In this document: piece after piece, positions 1 to 6,884 of the stretch
Position numbering within the stretch: the first letter of the stretch is position 1
Layout: every line of letters starts with the position of its first letter
Program-made: the position numbers and the translations under genes
The notes under the pieces: generated by a model
Told to the model about the DNA's origin: nothing
The model's database searches: none
The model's input: only the letters and a program-made list of their open reading frames with translations
Origin: Thermoproteota archaeon
Lineage (GTDB): Archaea > Korarchaeota > JAOZGF01
Assembly: GCA_027491845.1 (NCBI GenBank)
Contig: JAOZGF010000145.1
Span: forward strand, 1-10,600
Direction: 5' to 3'
DNA length: 10,600 nucleotides

Positions 1-84
1 AACTCTCTTTATTTCCTCTGTAATATCTAAAACCTCTAATTTATTTTTCGTTTCCACCCTTATTTTTTCTTCAAACACGTTCAT
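1..84 (-). CDS. YjbQ/UPF0047 family protein, N-terminal part (runs off the left edge)
   Basis: Only the first 28 codons are in the window. The visible protein begins MNVFEEKIRVETKNK and continues LEVLDITEEIKRV. This matches the usual N-terminus of the UPF0047/YjbQ family (a charged first strand ending in E-V/I-x-V-x-T, then a 'xIxDIT-E-x' strand). Members are small single-domain proteins of about 130-140 residues; some have been linked to thiamine-phosphate synthase-like activity, but the true role is unsettled. The ATG at position 84 is preceded by a GGTGA ribosome-binding site about nine bases upstream, which fixes the start. The gene is divergent from the hydrolase gene to its right. The family call rests on a short stretch, so it is probable but not certain. 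Confidence 0.65.
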   Translation of the reverse strand, partial: MNVFEEKIRVETKNKLEVLDITEEIKRV

Positions 85-386
85 GAATAAAATTCACCTT
101 TCTTAACCAATTATTTTTGCAAGTTAGAGCCAATGTCTTTCCCTTCAATGGATCAAATGGGTTATTGTTTCTCGATCTGGTAAAAAAGTTAAAGGGTACG
201 TGAGCTAATTGTCGCCCTCACTACTTCATTAACTCCTTCATAACAAAGAGTGTTGGCGCAGTCCCTGTTAATTAATTTCTCTTAAATGATTAACCTAATT
301 AAACCTAAGATGCAGATTATTCATGCACAAACTTCTTTAGCAGTTCTTTTTTTAACTAAACAAGGAACGTATTGGAGTTAATTTAC
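85..386. other. Divergent intergenic region between the YjbQ-like and hydrolase genes
   Basis: This 302-base A/T-rich spacer separates two divergent genes and must hold both promoters. T-rich stretches ending in TTTTTTTAACTAAAC (about 348-360) lie some 30 bases before the hydrolase ATG and are the best TATA candidate for it. I see no open frame with a ribosome-binding site and no tRNA-like folding. The 14-mer GTAAAAAAGTTAAA at 180-193 recurs exactly at 8153-8166. Confidence 0.45.
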
Positions 387-1874
387 ATGAGGAAAGTTTT
401 TTTTCTCGTTCTTCCCGTGATTCTAATTTTTTTAATGGTTCTATTCGCCATAATCTCTTCTAAAACAGCAAATTCAAGGGTTGTTGAAAATCCGGGGGGA
501 ATTGAAGAATTCTATAATATCAGTGAAATAAAGAACATGGGTTTAGAGGACTTAGAGTGGAGAGAGCTTAAAGAAGAAGTGAGGGGTAATTTGCTGATAG
601 TTGAGGGAGAATGGTGCAGTGGGTTGTTTCCCACCTATGACTCAAAAGGAGGCAGGGTGACCATAAAGTTACATCATAGAGCCATCCTTTTTTACCCATT
701 AAGCCCTGTGGAGGGAAAGGGACTTGTTTTAGCTAAACATACAGAGGGCAATTTGAAGAGTAAAAAGAGCGTAAAGTATGCTAGAATGGCTGCTTACTTC
801 AAAATACCCATTTTAATCCATGGAGAAAAAAGCTTGGACTGGGAGGCTCTGGGGTGGTCAGGGAGAAACGAAATGCTTCAATTAACATTCTTTGCATTAA
901 TGAAAAACAATAGAGAGGAGGTCAAAGACCTGGTAACAGGAAATTTCGCCCTAGCTCTAGCGAAAACAAACAGCATGGCTATAACGCTTCTACAAAGACT
1001 TTGTGAACGGCAGGGAAATGAAATAAAAGATGTTGCGTTAATGGGCGGATCAAAGGAAGGATATGCTACATGGCTTGCCTCAACAATGGATGAAAGGATA
1101 ACGGTCGCCGGCCCAGGAGGCTTCCAGTTTGAAGACATGGTTTACGGAATAACTAAGATGGAGGAAGACTGGGGATGTGAAAACATGTTTCTGCCGGAGG
1201 GGAAACTTCAACCTCGTGACCTAATTCCCTTTAGGGATTGGATGGAGGAAACAGAGGCGGGCAGGGAAGTCTATAACGCCTTGTCCATTGCAAACCTCAA
1301 AGACGAGCTTAAACCAATGTTCTTCATAATATCTGGAGATGTGGGGGCATATGGGCTTCATGATGGAAGAAATTATCCTATAGGCGTTGAAACACCGTTT
1401 TTGGAGGAATTCAAAGAAAAACCCTGGAGATACATACGTTACATGAACCGGTCAGACGCCATTGTTAAGGGGCCCCATAAGGAGGCGAGCGTCCTCACAA
1501 CCTTATTGGAAGGCGTGGAAGAAACTATAGGCAAGTGGCCGAAGGTGGAGGAAGTAATCTCAACAACCAATGGAGACTACTTTAAGGTTAAAGCAAGGGT
1601 TACAGGGGAAAATACAGGCGTTTACTTGGTTTGGAGCCATTCAAACGACACTGAATGGAACGACCCGGACAATGCGCCTTGGAGAAAGATTGGGATGCAT
1701 AAAGTGGAGGACTTCTATGAGTCACATTGGCTGTTGCGGCCTGAAAACTGCGAGGTGGGTTTCTATGTGGAGGTTGAAAGAACCTTCAAAGTAGTGGGGC
1801 GGGAAATCCATCAATACGATTGCTCTCCAGTCAAGTTTCTATATCCCCTGCCTCCTAAAGAATGTATTTCTTAG
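387..1874 (+). CDS. Membrane-anchored alpha/beta-hydrolase, PhoPQ-activated pathogenicity-related (PqaA/AprA-like) family
   Basis: The ATG at 387 is preferred over the in-frame TTG at 372 because GGAG at 374-377 lies a good distance before it; this gives 495 residues. Residues 1-25 form a hydrophobic N-terminal anchor or signal (FFLVLPVILIFLMVLFAII), so the rest should be outside the membrane. The nucleophile elbow is MGGSKEGYATW with Ser222, matching the G-x-S-K-x-G-(W/Y)-x-T-W pattern of the PhoPQ-related family. Candidate acid and base are the Asp in SGDVGAYG (about 318) and the His in GPHKE (about 364). The last 100 residues (TTNGDYFKVKA to the end, with VYLVWSHSNDTEWND and APWRK) look like the beta-rich C-terminal domain of that family. 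Known relatives are Salmonella PqaA and Dictyostelium AprA; substrates are unknown. It stands alone and converges on the HEPN gene. A generic peptidase or esterase of the same fold is the alternative. Confidence 0.66.
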   Translation: MRKVFFLVLPVILIFLMVLFAIISSKTANSRVVENPGGIEEFYNISEIKNMGLEDLEWRELKEEVRGNLLIVEGEWCSGLFPTYDSKGGRVTIKLHHRAILFYPLSPVEGKGLVLAKHTEGNLKSKKSVKYARMAAYFKIPILIHGEKSLDWEALGWSGRNEMLQLTFFALMKNNREEVKDLVTGNFALALAKTNSMAITLLQRLCERQGNEIKDVALMGGSKEGYATWLASTMDERITVAGPGGFQFEDMVYGITKMEEDWGCENMFLPEGKLQPRDLIPFRDWMEETEAGREVYNALSIANLKDELKPMFFIISGDVGAYGLHDGRNYPIGVETPFLEEFKEKPWRYIRYMNRSDAIVKGPHKEASVLTTLLEGVEETIGKWPKVEEVISTTNGDYFKVKARVTGENTGVYLVWSHSNDTEWNDPDNAPWRKIGMHKVEDFYESHWLLRPENCEVGFYVEVERTFKVVGREIHQYDCSPVKFLYPLPPKECIS

Positions 1875-1941
1875 AACTTACAGCTTAGCTTAATCAAAAA
1901 ATGAATTGAAAAAACAAAATTTGAGGCTCTAAAGAGAAATT
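1875..1941 (-). terminator. Probable T-rich transcription stop after the HEPN gene
   Basis: Read on the minus strand, the DNA after the HEPN stop contains the runs TTTTGTTTTTT (about 1911-1921) and TTTTTT (about 1896-1901). Archaeal termination commonly uses such oligo-T tracts. The hydrolase gene converges on this spacer from the other side and has no comparable T-run on its own strand. Confidence 0.45.
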
Positions 1942-2286
1942 TTAAGGGAAGATTTCTTTAATTAAGGACCTAACAACTTGTTTTGAAAAATGAACGCATA
2001 ACCTGGCGTTTTTCTCCGTTGACAGGTAAGGAAAGTAATAAGCTTTTTTCCTTAACCCATAGAGGGCTAGGAGCTTCACTGCTTCTTCCCTCTTTCCCTG
2101 GCTTAAAACAGTATTAGCAAGTTTGTCATCCCTTCTCGGAATCGTTTTTATCCCTTTATTTAACAAGAAAATTTCAGCAGCCATTCTTGCAGCAAAGTAG
2201 GATGCGCTCACGCTCTTGTCATAACAAGAAGAATCTAGATCTCTTTCAGCCTGCTTAATCAATGCCCTGACCTTCTCCATGCTCAC
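1942..2286 (-). CDS. HEPN-domain protein with altered catalytic motif
   Basis: The 114-residue protein is all-helical with the HEPN (PF05168-like) pattern. An N-terminal helix MEKVRALIKQAERDLDSS is followed by SASYFAARMAAEIFLLNKGIKTI (about 27-49), a turn, a third helix (about 64-78), then RKKAYYFPY and a final amphipathic helix. Where relatives normally carry a His after the second helix ('...H-D-L'), this one reads PRRDDKL, so the usual HEPN His is missing. The GTG at 2286 is preferred because GGTG lies about nine bases upstream; ATG at 2280 is possible. The gene overlaps the end of the upstream nucleotidyltransferase-like gene by about 30 bases, indicating co-translation. In MNT/HEPN pairs the HEPN member is often an RNase toxin; the missing His argues against that here. 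Confidence 0.68.
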   Translation of the reverse strand: MSMEKVRALIKQAERDLDSSCYDKSVSASYFAARMAAEIFLLNKGIKTIPRRDDKLANTVLSQGKREEAVKLLALYGLRKKAYYFPYLSTEKNARLCVHFSKQVVRSLIKEIFP

Positions 2287-2602
2287 TTTCTCTTACACCT
2301 TCGAATGCCCTCTTTATCCATTCCTCGCATTCAGATATTGTTAACGGGTTTAAACCGCTTAACCCTGTTTTTTCCTGGGCCCTCAAAGCTGCTTCAGAAA
2401 CCTTTGAAATTGTCTGGAGGCTTGCTTCCCTAACAATAACTAGGACGTTGCTTTCGTAAACTGACGAGTTGCTTGAGGGTAGGGCGACGAGCTTAACGAG
2501 GTTTGAGCCCAAAATAGATTCAAGTTCTTGTTTAAAGGCTTCCAAGAGGCTTATCCATCTTTTGTTTGCATCAAAAGACACTAAGTATGCGATGTTTTCC
2601 AA
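2255..2602 (-). CDS. Degenerate MNT-like nucleotidyltransferase-fold protein (HEPN partner)
   Basis: This 115-residue protein starts at TTG 2602, the only usable start, with GGTTGA about four bases upstream. It resembles minimal nucleotidyltransferases in layout: helix WISLLEAFKQELESILG, strand NLVKLVALP, loop, strand ESNVLVIVREA, helix, then NPLTISECEEWIKRAFEG. In active members the loop reads G-S-x-x-R-G and the next strand begins D-x-D. Here these positions are P-S-S-N-S-S and S-N-V, so both the nucleotide-binding motif and the metal-binding Asp pair are gone. It overlaps the HEPN gene, the classic MNT/HEPN order. The recognition rests on topology and the partner gene, not on motifs, so a different small alpha/beta domain remains possible. 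Confidence 0.55.
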   Translation of the reverse strand: MENIAYLVSFDANKRWISLLEAFKQELESILGSNLVKLVALPSSNSSVYESNVLVIVREASLQTISKVSEAALRAQEKTGLSGLNPLTISECEEWIKRAFEGVRESEHGEGQGID

Positions 2603-2635
2603 GCTATCAACCTTCCCCTAAACCATTTTACGCTT

Positions 2636-2650
2636 AGTTTTTAATTAATC
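2636..2650 (-). promoter_or_regulatory. TATA-like box for the MNT/HEPN pair
   Basis: On the minus strand the sequence ATTAATTAAAAAC lies about 40 bases before the TTG start of the nucleotidyltransferase-like gene. An RNA starting about 26 bases downstream would have a leader of some 15 bases that includes the GGTTGA site. It would let the pair be transcribed separately from the methyltransferase. Confidence 0.35.
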
Positions 2651-2704
2651 CTGTGTTAAGCCTGTGGATCGTTAGAGTGCTGCTGGATAAGTTGTGTTAA
2701 ATAT

Positions 2705-3526
2705 TTAAGTTCTATCATAGTATGTCCACTTAATTTTTCTAGTTGTTTTGTCTTGAACTTTGAAGGTTGTGGAGCTAGGCTTCCTCATTATGAAGAGGTA
2801 CTTGAAGCCTCTAAGGAAGAAATTGTATTTCTTAGCCCTGTAATGCCAAACCCTTGTGTTGGACGTTTGGTTTCTCCTGACAACACATATTATGTCCACT
2901 GTTTCAAAGTACTTAGAAAGCCGTTCATATACCTTAAAGCCCACAGGCGTGAACTTCCTTTTAACCCATTGGTCGCCGATGAGCCATCCAATTATTTTTC
3001 CAGGCTTCAGTATCCGGTGGCACTCCGCCATAACCTTCTCCAATTCATCGTAGAATCTCTCATCTTCACAGGAAATCTTCCCTATGCAATTTGGGTTGTC
3101 ATTATATTTTATGTTGTCTGAATAGGGAGAATCAACGAAGATCATGTCAACAGAGTTATCTTCCAACGGTATCTTCCTGGAGTCGTTCTTTATTACATCA
3201 GGTCTCGGCGGGTCTATGTCGTAGCAGATACACCTCCTACCTTCTTCCCTGCAGACATCTAGGGTTGTTCCGCTTCCACCCATTGGATCGACAACTAGGT
3301 CTCCAGGCTTTGTGTACCTCACCACCAAGTTATATATTATGAATGCCGGAGTGACTCCAGGGTACTTGTTGTCTCCTTTCGGAGAGATGCCGTAGCTTTG
3401 AGTTGGGTAATCCCAAAGCGTTGTCGTGAAGATTGGGGGTTTCTTTTCCGTTTTACTTGAAACTTTCCCTTTTCCATCCACATGAAACTTTTTAACGCTG
3501 GTCTTCAGGTTTAGTAGTTGCTCCAT
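2705..3526 (-). CDS. Orphan DNA amino-methyltransferase (N4-cytosine/N6-adenine type)
   Basis: ATG at 3526 is preferred (273 residues) because GGGGTG lies about nine bases upstream; an upstream TTG at 3550 would add eight residues. The SAM-binding motif I is VVDPMGGSGTT (about 78-88), followed by an acidic motif II (CYDID, about 101-105). Catalytic motif IV is FVDSPYSDN (about 130-138), a DSPY variant of the usual D/N/S-P-P-Y/F. The region KYPGVTPAFIIYNLVVRYTKPGD just before motif I matches motif X. The order X-I-IV, with under 50 residues between I and IV, fits the gamma-like arrangement with any target-recognition region in the C-terminal half, which is Lys/Arg-rich. No restriction endonuclease or specificity subunit is adjacent, so it is an orphan. 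It may serve epigenetic marking or be a leftover of a defence locus. Transferred base and target site cannot be read from sequence. Confidence 0.83.
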   Translation of the reverse strand: MEQLLNLKTSVKKFHVDGKGKVSSKTEKKPPIFTTTLWDYPTQSYGISPKGDNKYPGVTPAFIIYNLVVRYTKPGDLVVDPMGGSGTTLDVCREEGRRCICYDIDPPRPDVIKNDSRKIPLEDNSVDMIFVDSPYSDNIKYNDNPNCIGKISCEDERFYDELEKVMAECHRILKPGKIIGWLIGDQWVKRKFTPVGFKVYERLSKYFETVDIICVVRRNQTSNTRVWHYRAKKYNFFLRGFKYLFIMRKPSSTTFKVQDKTTRKIKWTYYDRT

Positions 3527-3603
3527 CTGCTGCAGCACCCCACAATTCAAGCCAGAAAAATAGTTGGGATGATTTCAACCAGAGGTAATTGTTTGTCAAC
3601 GCT

Positions 3604-3620
3604 CATAAATAAATTTCACT
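3604..3620 (-). promoter_or_regulatory. BRE/TATA-like promoter of the methyltransferase gene
   Basis: On the minus strand the sequence reads GTGAAATTTATTTATG: a purine-rich BRE-like GAAA followed by the TATA-like octamer TTTATTTA centred near 3610. Transcription would begin near 3584, leaving a leader of about 57 bases before the ATG at 3526. Confidence 0.5.
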
Positions 3621-3630
3621 GGAAAGGTCT

Positions 3631-3645
3631 GAATACATTGTATTC
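3631..3645. promoter_or_regulatory. Palindromic operator-like site upstream of the methyltransferase promoter
   Basis: GAATACA-T-TGTATTC is a perfect inverted repeat with 7-base arms and a one-base centre. It lies about 12 bases upstream of the BRE/TATA element, and a further half-site, AAATACA, occurs at 3664-3670. Position and symmetry suit a dimeric regulator. The right arm could instead pair with 3665-3670 in an RNA hairpin after the permease stop (CGGC/GCCG inner stem). Confidence 0.4.
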
Positions 3646-3679
3646 CCCCGGCCTCAACTGCCGAAATACAAAACCGTTT

Positions 3680-4933
3680 TCACAGCTCCTTCCACTTAGT
3701 TATTTTTATAGCAAGGAACAGGAAGACAATGGCGAAAACTGCGAGAACAAGGAAGGCCTGTGCAGCTGACCCAGGGCTTTTATGTATCATTATGTCCCTT
3801 AACCCCTCATGGAAGTAGTAGAGGGGGAGAAGCTTGGCTATCGCCTGTAAATAGGCCGGCATCATTTCGATGGGCCAGAAGGCTCCGGATAAGAACATCA
3901 TTGGGAAAGCTATTGCATTGCCTGCGCCTGATGCTGCTTCAACATCCCTTATTATCCCACCAAGCACCATGCCCACGCAGGAGAATGCTACTGCACCCGT
4001 AAAAATAAGTAGGAGTGCACAGACGTCTAAATGGACGCGTACGTGGAAAACAATCCATCCCAGCCCTATCATTATTGCTGTAAGCATGAAGGCTAAAACA
4101 GCTTGTTGCAGTATGTTCCCCATTATCCATGAAGCCTTAGAGAGAGGTGTTGCAGCCAATCTCTTAACTATCCCGTTTCTCCTATACTCTGAAATAGTTG
4201 AAGTTGCCCCAATAACTCCGTTTGTCATTATAAATGCAGCGATATATCCCGGGAGATAGTAATCAGCTGCTTTGAGTTTCCTCTCCACTATTGATTTAGA
4301 TTCAACACTGACAACCTCTTCTGTACCAATTAATCTGTTGTTAAATGCGTTTACGACGCTGTAAATAATCCCCTTTATGACAGGTGCCGCCGTGTCTCCT
4401 TCGTCAATTAGGAGCAGCAAATTGTTTTTTCCAGTTTCCAAAGAAGACTTCCATTGATTTAAGGCAATCCAGCCGGTTTTAAGCTCGTTAATCATCGTTT
4501 CATTCATATCTTTACTGTATCTCTCAGCTACATACCCAAGTAAACCTGTCGCAACACTTATCTTTGCGGCAATGCTCCTATTTATTGTGCTCCTTTGGAA
4601 ATCTTTTGGTATAATAAGTATCCTGTAACTGCTGAATGAAGGGTTCTCCTCTACATAGGCAGTTACATTTAAGGTTGGACTTAACTCTGTTATTTCGAAG
4701 GCGCCTGTGGAATTTAGCGCATTTATGAATGCCCTAGATAAATCCGTAGGTTCACCGTTCTCAAAATCAAAATTTTGTACGTACAACCTGTACCTTACGC
4801 TTTCTGTCCCGCCGAAAACTGTTCCAAAAATAAGAAGGAGCATAACGGGGAAAAGGAAAGAAAAGAACACTCCTGACTTGCTTCTAACCCAGTTCTTCAA
4901 GAGTGCCGAAAAAATGGCTAAAATCTGGTTCAC
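3680..4933 (-). CDS. ABC-2 type exporter, permease subunit
   Basis: The 417-residue protein has the ABC-2 permease layout. One membrane segment near the N-terminus (FFSFLFPVMLLLIFGTVFGG, about 23-42) is followed by an outside domain of about 180 residues (43-225). A C-terminal block then holds five hydrophobic segments (about 228-244, 267-297, 302-328, 338-356 and 388-410), with the conserved FPMMFLSGAFWPIEMMP stretch. It forms the membrane channel of the ATPase encoded just upstream. The GTG start at 4933 sits inside the ATPase stop (GTGA overlap), with GAGGTGA six bases upstream, so the two are translationally coupled. Substrate is not deducible; relatives export drugs, lipids, antibiotics or act as Na+ efflux pumps. 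Confidence 0.88.
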   Translation of the reverse strand: MNQILAIFSALLKNWVRSKSGVFFSFLFPVMLLLIFGTVFGGTESVRYRLYVQNFDFENGEPTDLSRAFINALNSTGAFEITELSPTLNVTAYVEENPSFSSYRILIIPKDFQRSTINRSIAAKISVATGLLGYVAERYSKDMNETMINELKTGWIALNQWKSSLETGKNNLLLLIDEGDTAAPVIKGIIYSVVNAFNNRLIGTEEVVSVESKSIVERKLKAADYYLPGYIAAFIMTNGVIGATSTISEYRRNGIVKRLAATPLSKASWIMGNILQQAVLAFMLTAIMIGLGWIVFHVRVHLDVCALLLIFTGAVAFSCVGMVLGGIIRDVEAASGAGNAIAFPMMFLSGAFWPIEMMPAYLQAIAKLLPLYYFHEGLRDIMIHKSPGSAAQAFLVLAVFAIVFLFLAIKITKWKEL

Positions 4934-5850
4934 ACGAGTTCACCTCTCTCGTCAATTCTCCCGCCTACCAAACGCAGGAAAACGTCGTTCATGTTTGGCT
5001 CAATTACTTCAACCCTGCATTCCTCGTTAAGATTGTAAAGCTGGAGAACTGCCTTAAGGGCTTCCTGCTTGTTACTGAAAACCCCTACAATTCTTCCTTC
5101 CTCCTCATGGCGGAAATTGCGGGTTAAATTGCGCATTAACCTTTCAACTTCAGATCCCCCCTTAACACAGACCTTTACGCCTCCACCATGCGTGTTTATC
5201 AGTTCATCAACCTTGTCTATGGCCTTTATCTTTCCATTAACAATTATAGCCGCCCTATCGCTTAATTTCTCCACTTCCTCCATGTAATGTGTGGTTAGGA
5301 AAACTGTTTTACCCATTTTTTTAAGTTTCCTAATAACATCCCAACACTCTTTTCTTCCTTGAGGGTCAAGGCCTGTTGTAGGCTCGTCCAAAAACAAGAG
5401 TTCAGGATCGTTGACCAGGGCCATACATATTCCGACACGTCTCTTCATTCCGCCTGAGAGCTCCATGAAACGCCTTTTTCTAACGTGCCATAAACCTAGT
5501 TCCTCCAGAAGACTTTGTAGGTTAGGCTTCACACCATATATCCTCGCAATTAACTCTACGTTTTCCAGCACAGTGAGGCGTTCAAATGCGTTGAAATCTT
5601 GGGGCATCACGCCTATTCTCCTTTTAATCTTTTCCTCCTCTTTCACTACATCAAAACCTAGGACCATCGCCAGTCCGCTTGTAGGCCTCCTTAGGCATTC
5701 CAGTATTTCTACTGTCGTTGTTTTTCCCGCTCCATTGGGACCAACAAGGGAAAAAATTTCTCCTTCATAAACGTGGAAGGTTACCTTGTCCACTGCAATA
5801 ATGTTTCCGTAGTGCTTGGTGAGTTCCTTAACAACAACGGTCTCTGACAA
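4930..5850 (-). CDS. ABC-2 type exporter, ATP-binding subunit
   Basis: This is a complete nucleotide-binding domain of the DrrA/CcmA type. Walker A is GPNGAGKTT (37-45), Q-loop Gln84 is in MPQDF, the signature is LSGGM (131-135), and Walker B is LLFLDEP (151-157) with catalytic Glu156. The D-loop is GLDP and the H-loop His188 is in TTHYMEE. Residues 225-306 form the small C-terminal domain (ending EPNMNDVFLRLVG) common in exporters of this group. The start is TTG at 5850, supported by GAGGTG five bases upstream. The protein powers the overlapping permease. At 306 residues it is normal length, with no damaged motif. Confidence 0.93.
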   Translation of the reverse strand: MSETVVVKELTKHYGNIIAVDKVTFHVYEGEIFSLVGPNGAGKTTTVEILECLRRPTSGLAMVLGFDVVKEEEKIKRRIGVMPQDFNAFERLTVLENVELIARIYGVKPNLQSLLEELGLWHVRKRRFMELSGGMKRRVGICMALVNDPELLFLDEPTTGLDPQGRKECWDVIRKLKKMGKTVFLTTHYMEEVEKLSDRAAIIVNGKIKAIDKVDELINTHGGGVKVCVKGGSEVERLMRNLTRNFRHEEEGRIVGVFSNKQEALKAVLQLYNLNEECRVEVIEPNMNDVFLRLVGGRIDERGELV

Positions 5851-6210
5851 GAAAACACCTCACAGTTAAGAGGGGATCCTGCTTAACCTATTTTAGCAAT
5901 GACGCTTAGAAACACGACGCCGATCTTCCTTAAGCAGTATGTCTTTATCTTATTTATCTGTACTAATAATTAGCTTTCTCCTTTAAAAAGTAATTCTCAG
6001 AGTGGGAGGATGTTTTTGCTTAATATGCATGTTCCCATTAACCCTTCTTTAAGCCCTTTTCTCCTCCAGTTTTTTAATATACGTTAAAGACAGAGTGCTA
6101 AGAGGTAGTGCAATGTGTAGAGGCTTGTTGCGTAAGAAGTAGGTGAAGTGCAAATAAGACTGCAAGCGTCATCGGTTAAGGGCAATATTCCCTGTTTTAC
6201 GGTGCATCTT

Positions 6211-6240
6211 TTTTCCTCTCTTTTCCTCTCCTTTCCTCAT
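6211..6240. repeat. 10-base polypyrimidine tandem repeat
   Basis: TTTTCCTCTC is present twice exactly (6211-6230), with a degenerate third copy (6231-6240), inside a tract of pure pyrimidines that starts at 6207 and is broken only by the A near 6239. The minus strand is correspondingly purine-rich. It could act as a T-rich terminator for plus-strand RNA or simply be a slippage product. Confidence 0.6.
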
Positions 6241-6256
6241 CCTTTAAAGATATTCT

Positions 6257-6278
6257 ACACAGAGATTTTTCTCCGTGT
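6257..6278. other. Stem-loop with 9-base arms
   Basis: ACACAGAGA and TCTCCGTGT pair around a TTTT loop with one A/C mismatch. On the plus strand it is followed by a T-rich run. No gene ends just upstream on either strand except the secreted-protein gene about 120 bases away on the minus strand, so its job is unclear. Confidence 0.4.
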
Positions 6279-6344
6279 GTTCTTATACTTTTCGACCGCG
6301 GCTTCTTTTCCGGGGTAGTGTAGGATTTACCTGAATGAAGGAGT

Positions 6345-6361
6345 GAATTAAAAAATAAATG
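6345..6361 (-). terminator. T-rich stop after the small secreted-protein gene
   Basis: On the minus strand, about 35 bases after the TGA at 6396, the sequence runs TTTATTTTTTAATTC. This is a typical archaeal oligo-T terminator. Confidence 0.45.
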
Positions 6362-6395
6362 AATTGGAGGGCTGTCCAGGCTTTCACCTAAGGGT

Positions 6396-6839
6396 TCATG
6401 TGGGGTAAAGCCTAATGACGTAAAAGAAGCCTGAAGAAGCCGTGTAACTTCCTCCCTTTACTATCTTAATTGAAAAGTCAATCTTCCATTCTCTTTCTTG
6501 GGTTAAGGGTAACGCGCCTAGAACGTCAACTTTAAACTTTAAGTTTCTACTTTCCCCTGACTTTAGGCCGTGCAAGACGAATTCGTCCTTGTACATCCTG
6601 ATGTCAAGGGGCGTGTCAAAGTCGTAAAGAACAACTTCATCTAAGTCGTCTTCTCCTTTGTTCTTTATGGCGAAGGAGTATTCGATGCGGACAATGTTAT
6701 TTTTTTGATCAACTTCCCTAATGGTAAGTTTAGGGTTACTTAACTCAATGACTTCCTTTGGAGTAGGCAATCCTTGACCTAGGCAACCTACATAGAGCAA
6801 CAGTGCGAGTAGGGCTGCGAAGACGACTTCTTTCTTCAT
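6396..6839 (-). CDS. Small secreted or lipid-anchored protein of unknown function
   Basis: From ATG 6839 the protein has 147 residues. It begins with a signal-like segment MKKEVVFAALLALLLYVGC, in which the Cys could be a lipidated residue (the -3 Tyr is not ideal for a lipobox). An in-frame ATG at 6866 would add nine residues; the later start gives a cleaner signal peptide. The mature part has alternating strands, e.g. PKLTIREVDQKNNIVRIEYSF, AIKNKGEDDLDEVVLYDFDTP and SRNLKFKVDVLG. The 'IKNKGEDDLDEVVLYDFD' and 'GLKSGES' features resemble immunoglobulin-like/CARDB or LEA14-type beta-sandwich domains of archaeal surface proteins. Function is unknown. It stands alone, downstream of the decayed region. 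Confidence 0.72.
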   Translation of the reverse strand: MKKEVVFAALLALLLYVGCLGQGLPTPKEVIELSNPKLTIREVDQKNNIVRIEYSFAIKNKGEDDLDEVVLYDFDTPLDIRMYKDEFVLHGLKSGESRNLKFKVDVLGALPLTQEREWKIDFSIKIVKGGSYTASSGFFYVIRLYPT

Positions 6840-6884
6840 CTTATACAGGCACAAGTTTTCCTTCATCTAAAACACTTGATTTAT

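Larger units (their letters stand above)
5851..6395. other. Intergenic region upstream of the ABC operon
   Basis: No convincing gene lies in these 545 bases. Seen here: a minus-strand TATA-like CTTTTTAAAG near 5990-5999; a 10-base tandem pyrimidine repeat at 6211-6240; a hairpin at 6257-6278; and a T-run on the minus strand at 6347-6360 just after the small secreted-protein gene. A minus-strand frame from ATG 6240 is broken by TGA at 6169-6171 and is treated as chance. Confidence 0.45.

Noticed and set aside
2753..3342. Several plus-strand frames across the methyltransferase gene
   Set aside because: Antisense shadows of a gene with clear catalytic motifs.
6049..6240. Minus-strand frame from ATG 6240 with an in-frame TGA at 6169-6171, open again for 39 codons
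   Set aside because: The first half is a translation of the purine-rich repeat and the second half is short enough to be open by chance. The shared TGA-CGC context with the frame at 7328 is not enough to argue for recoding.
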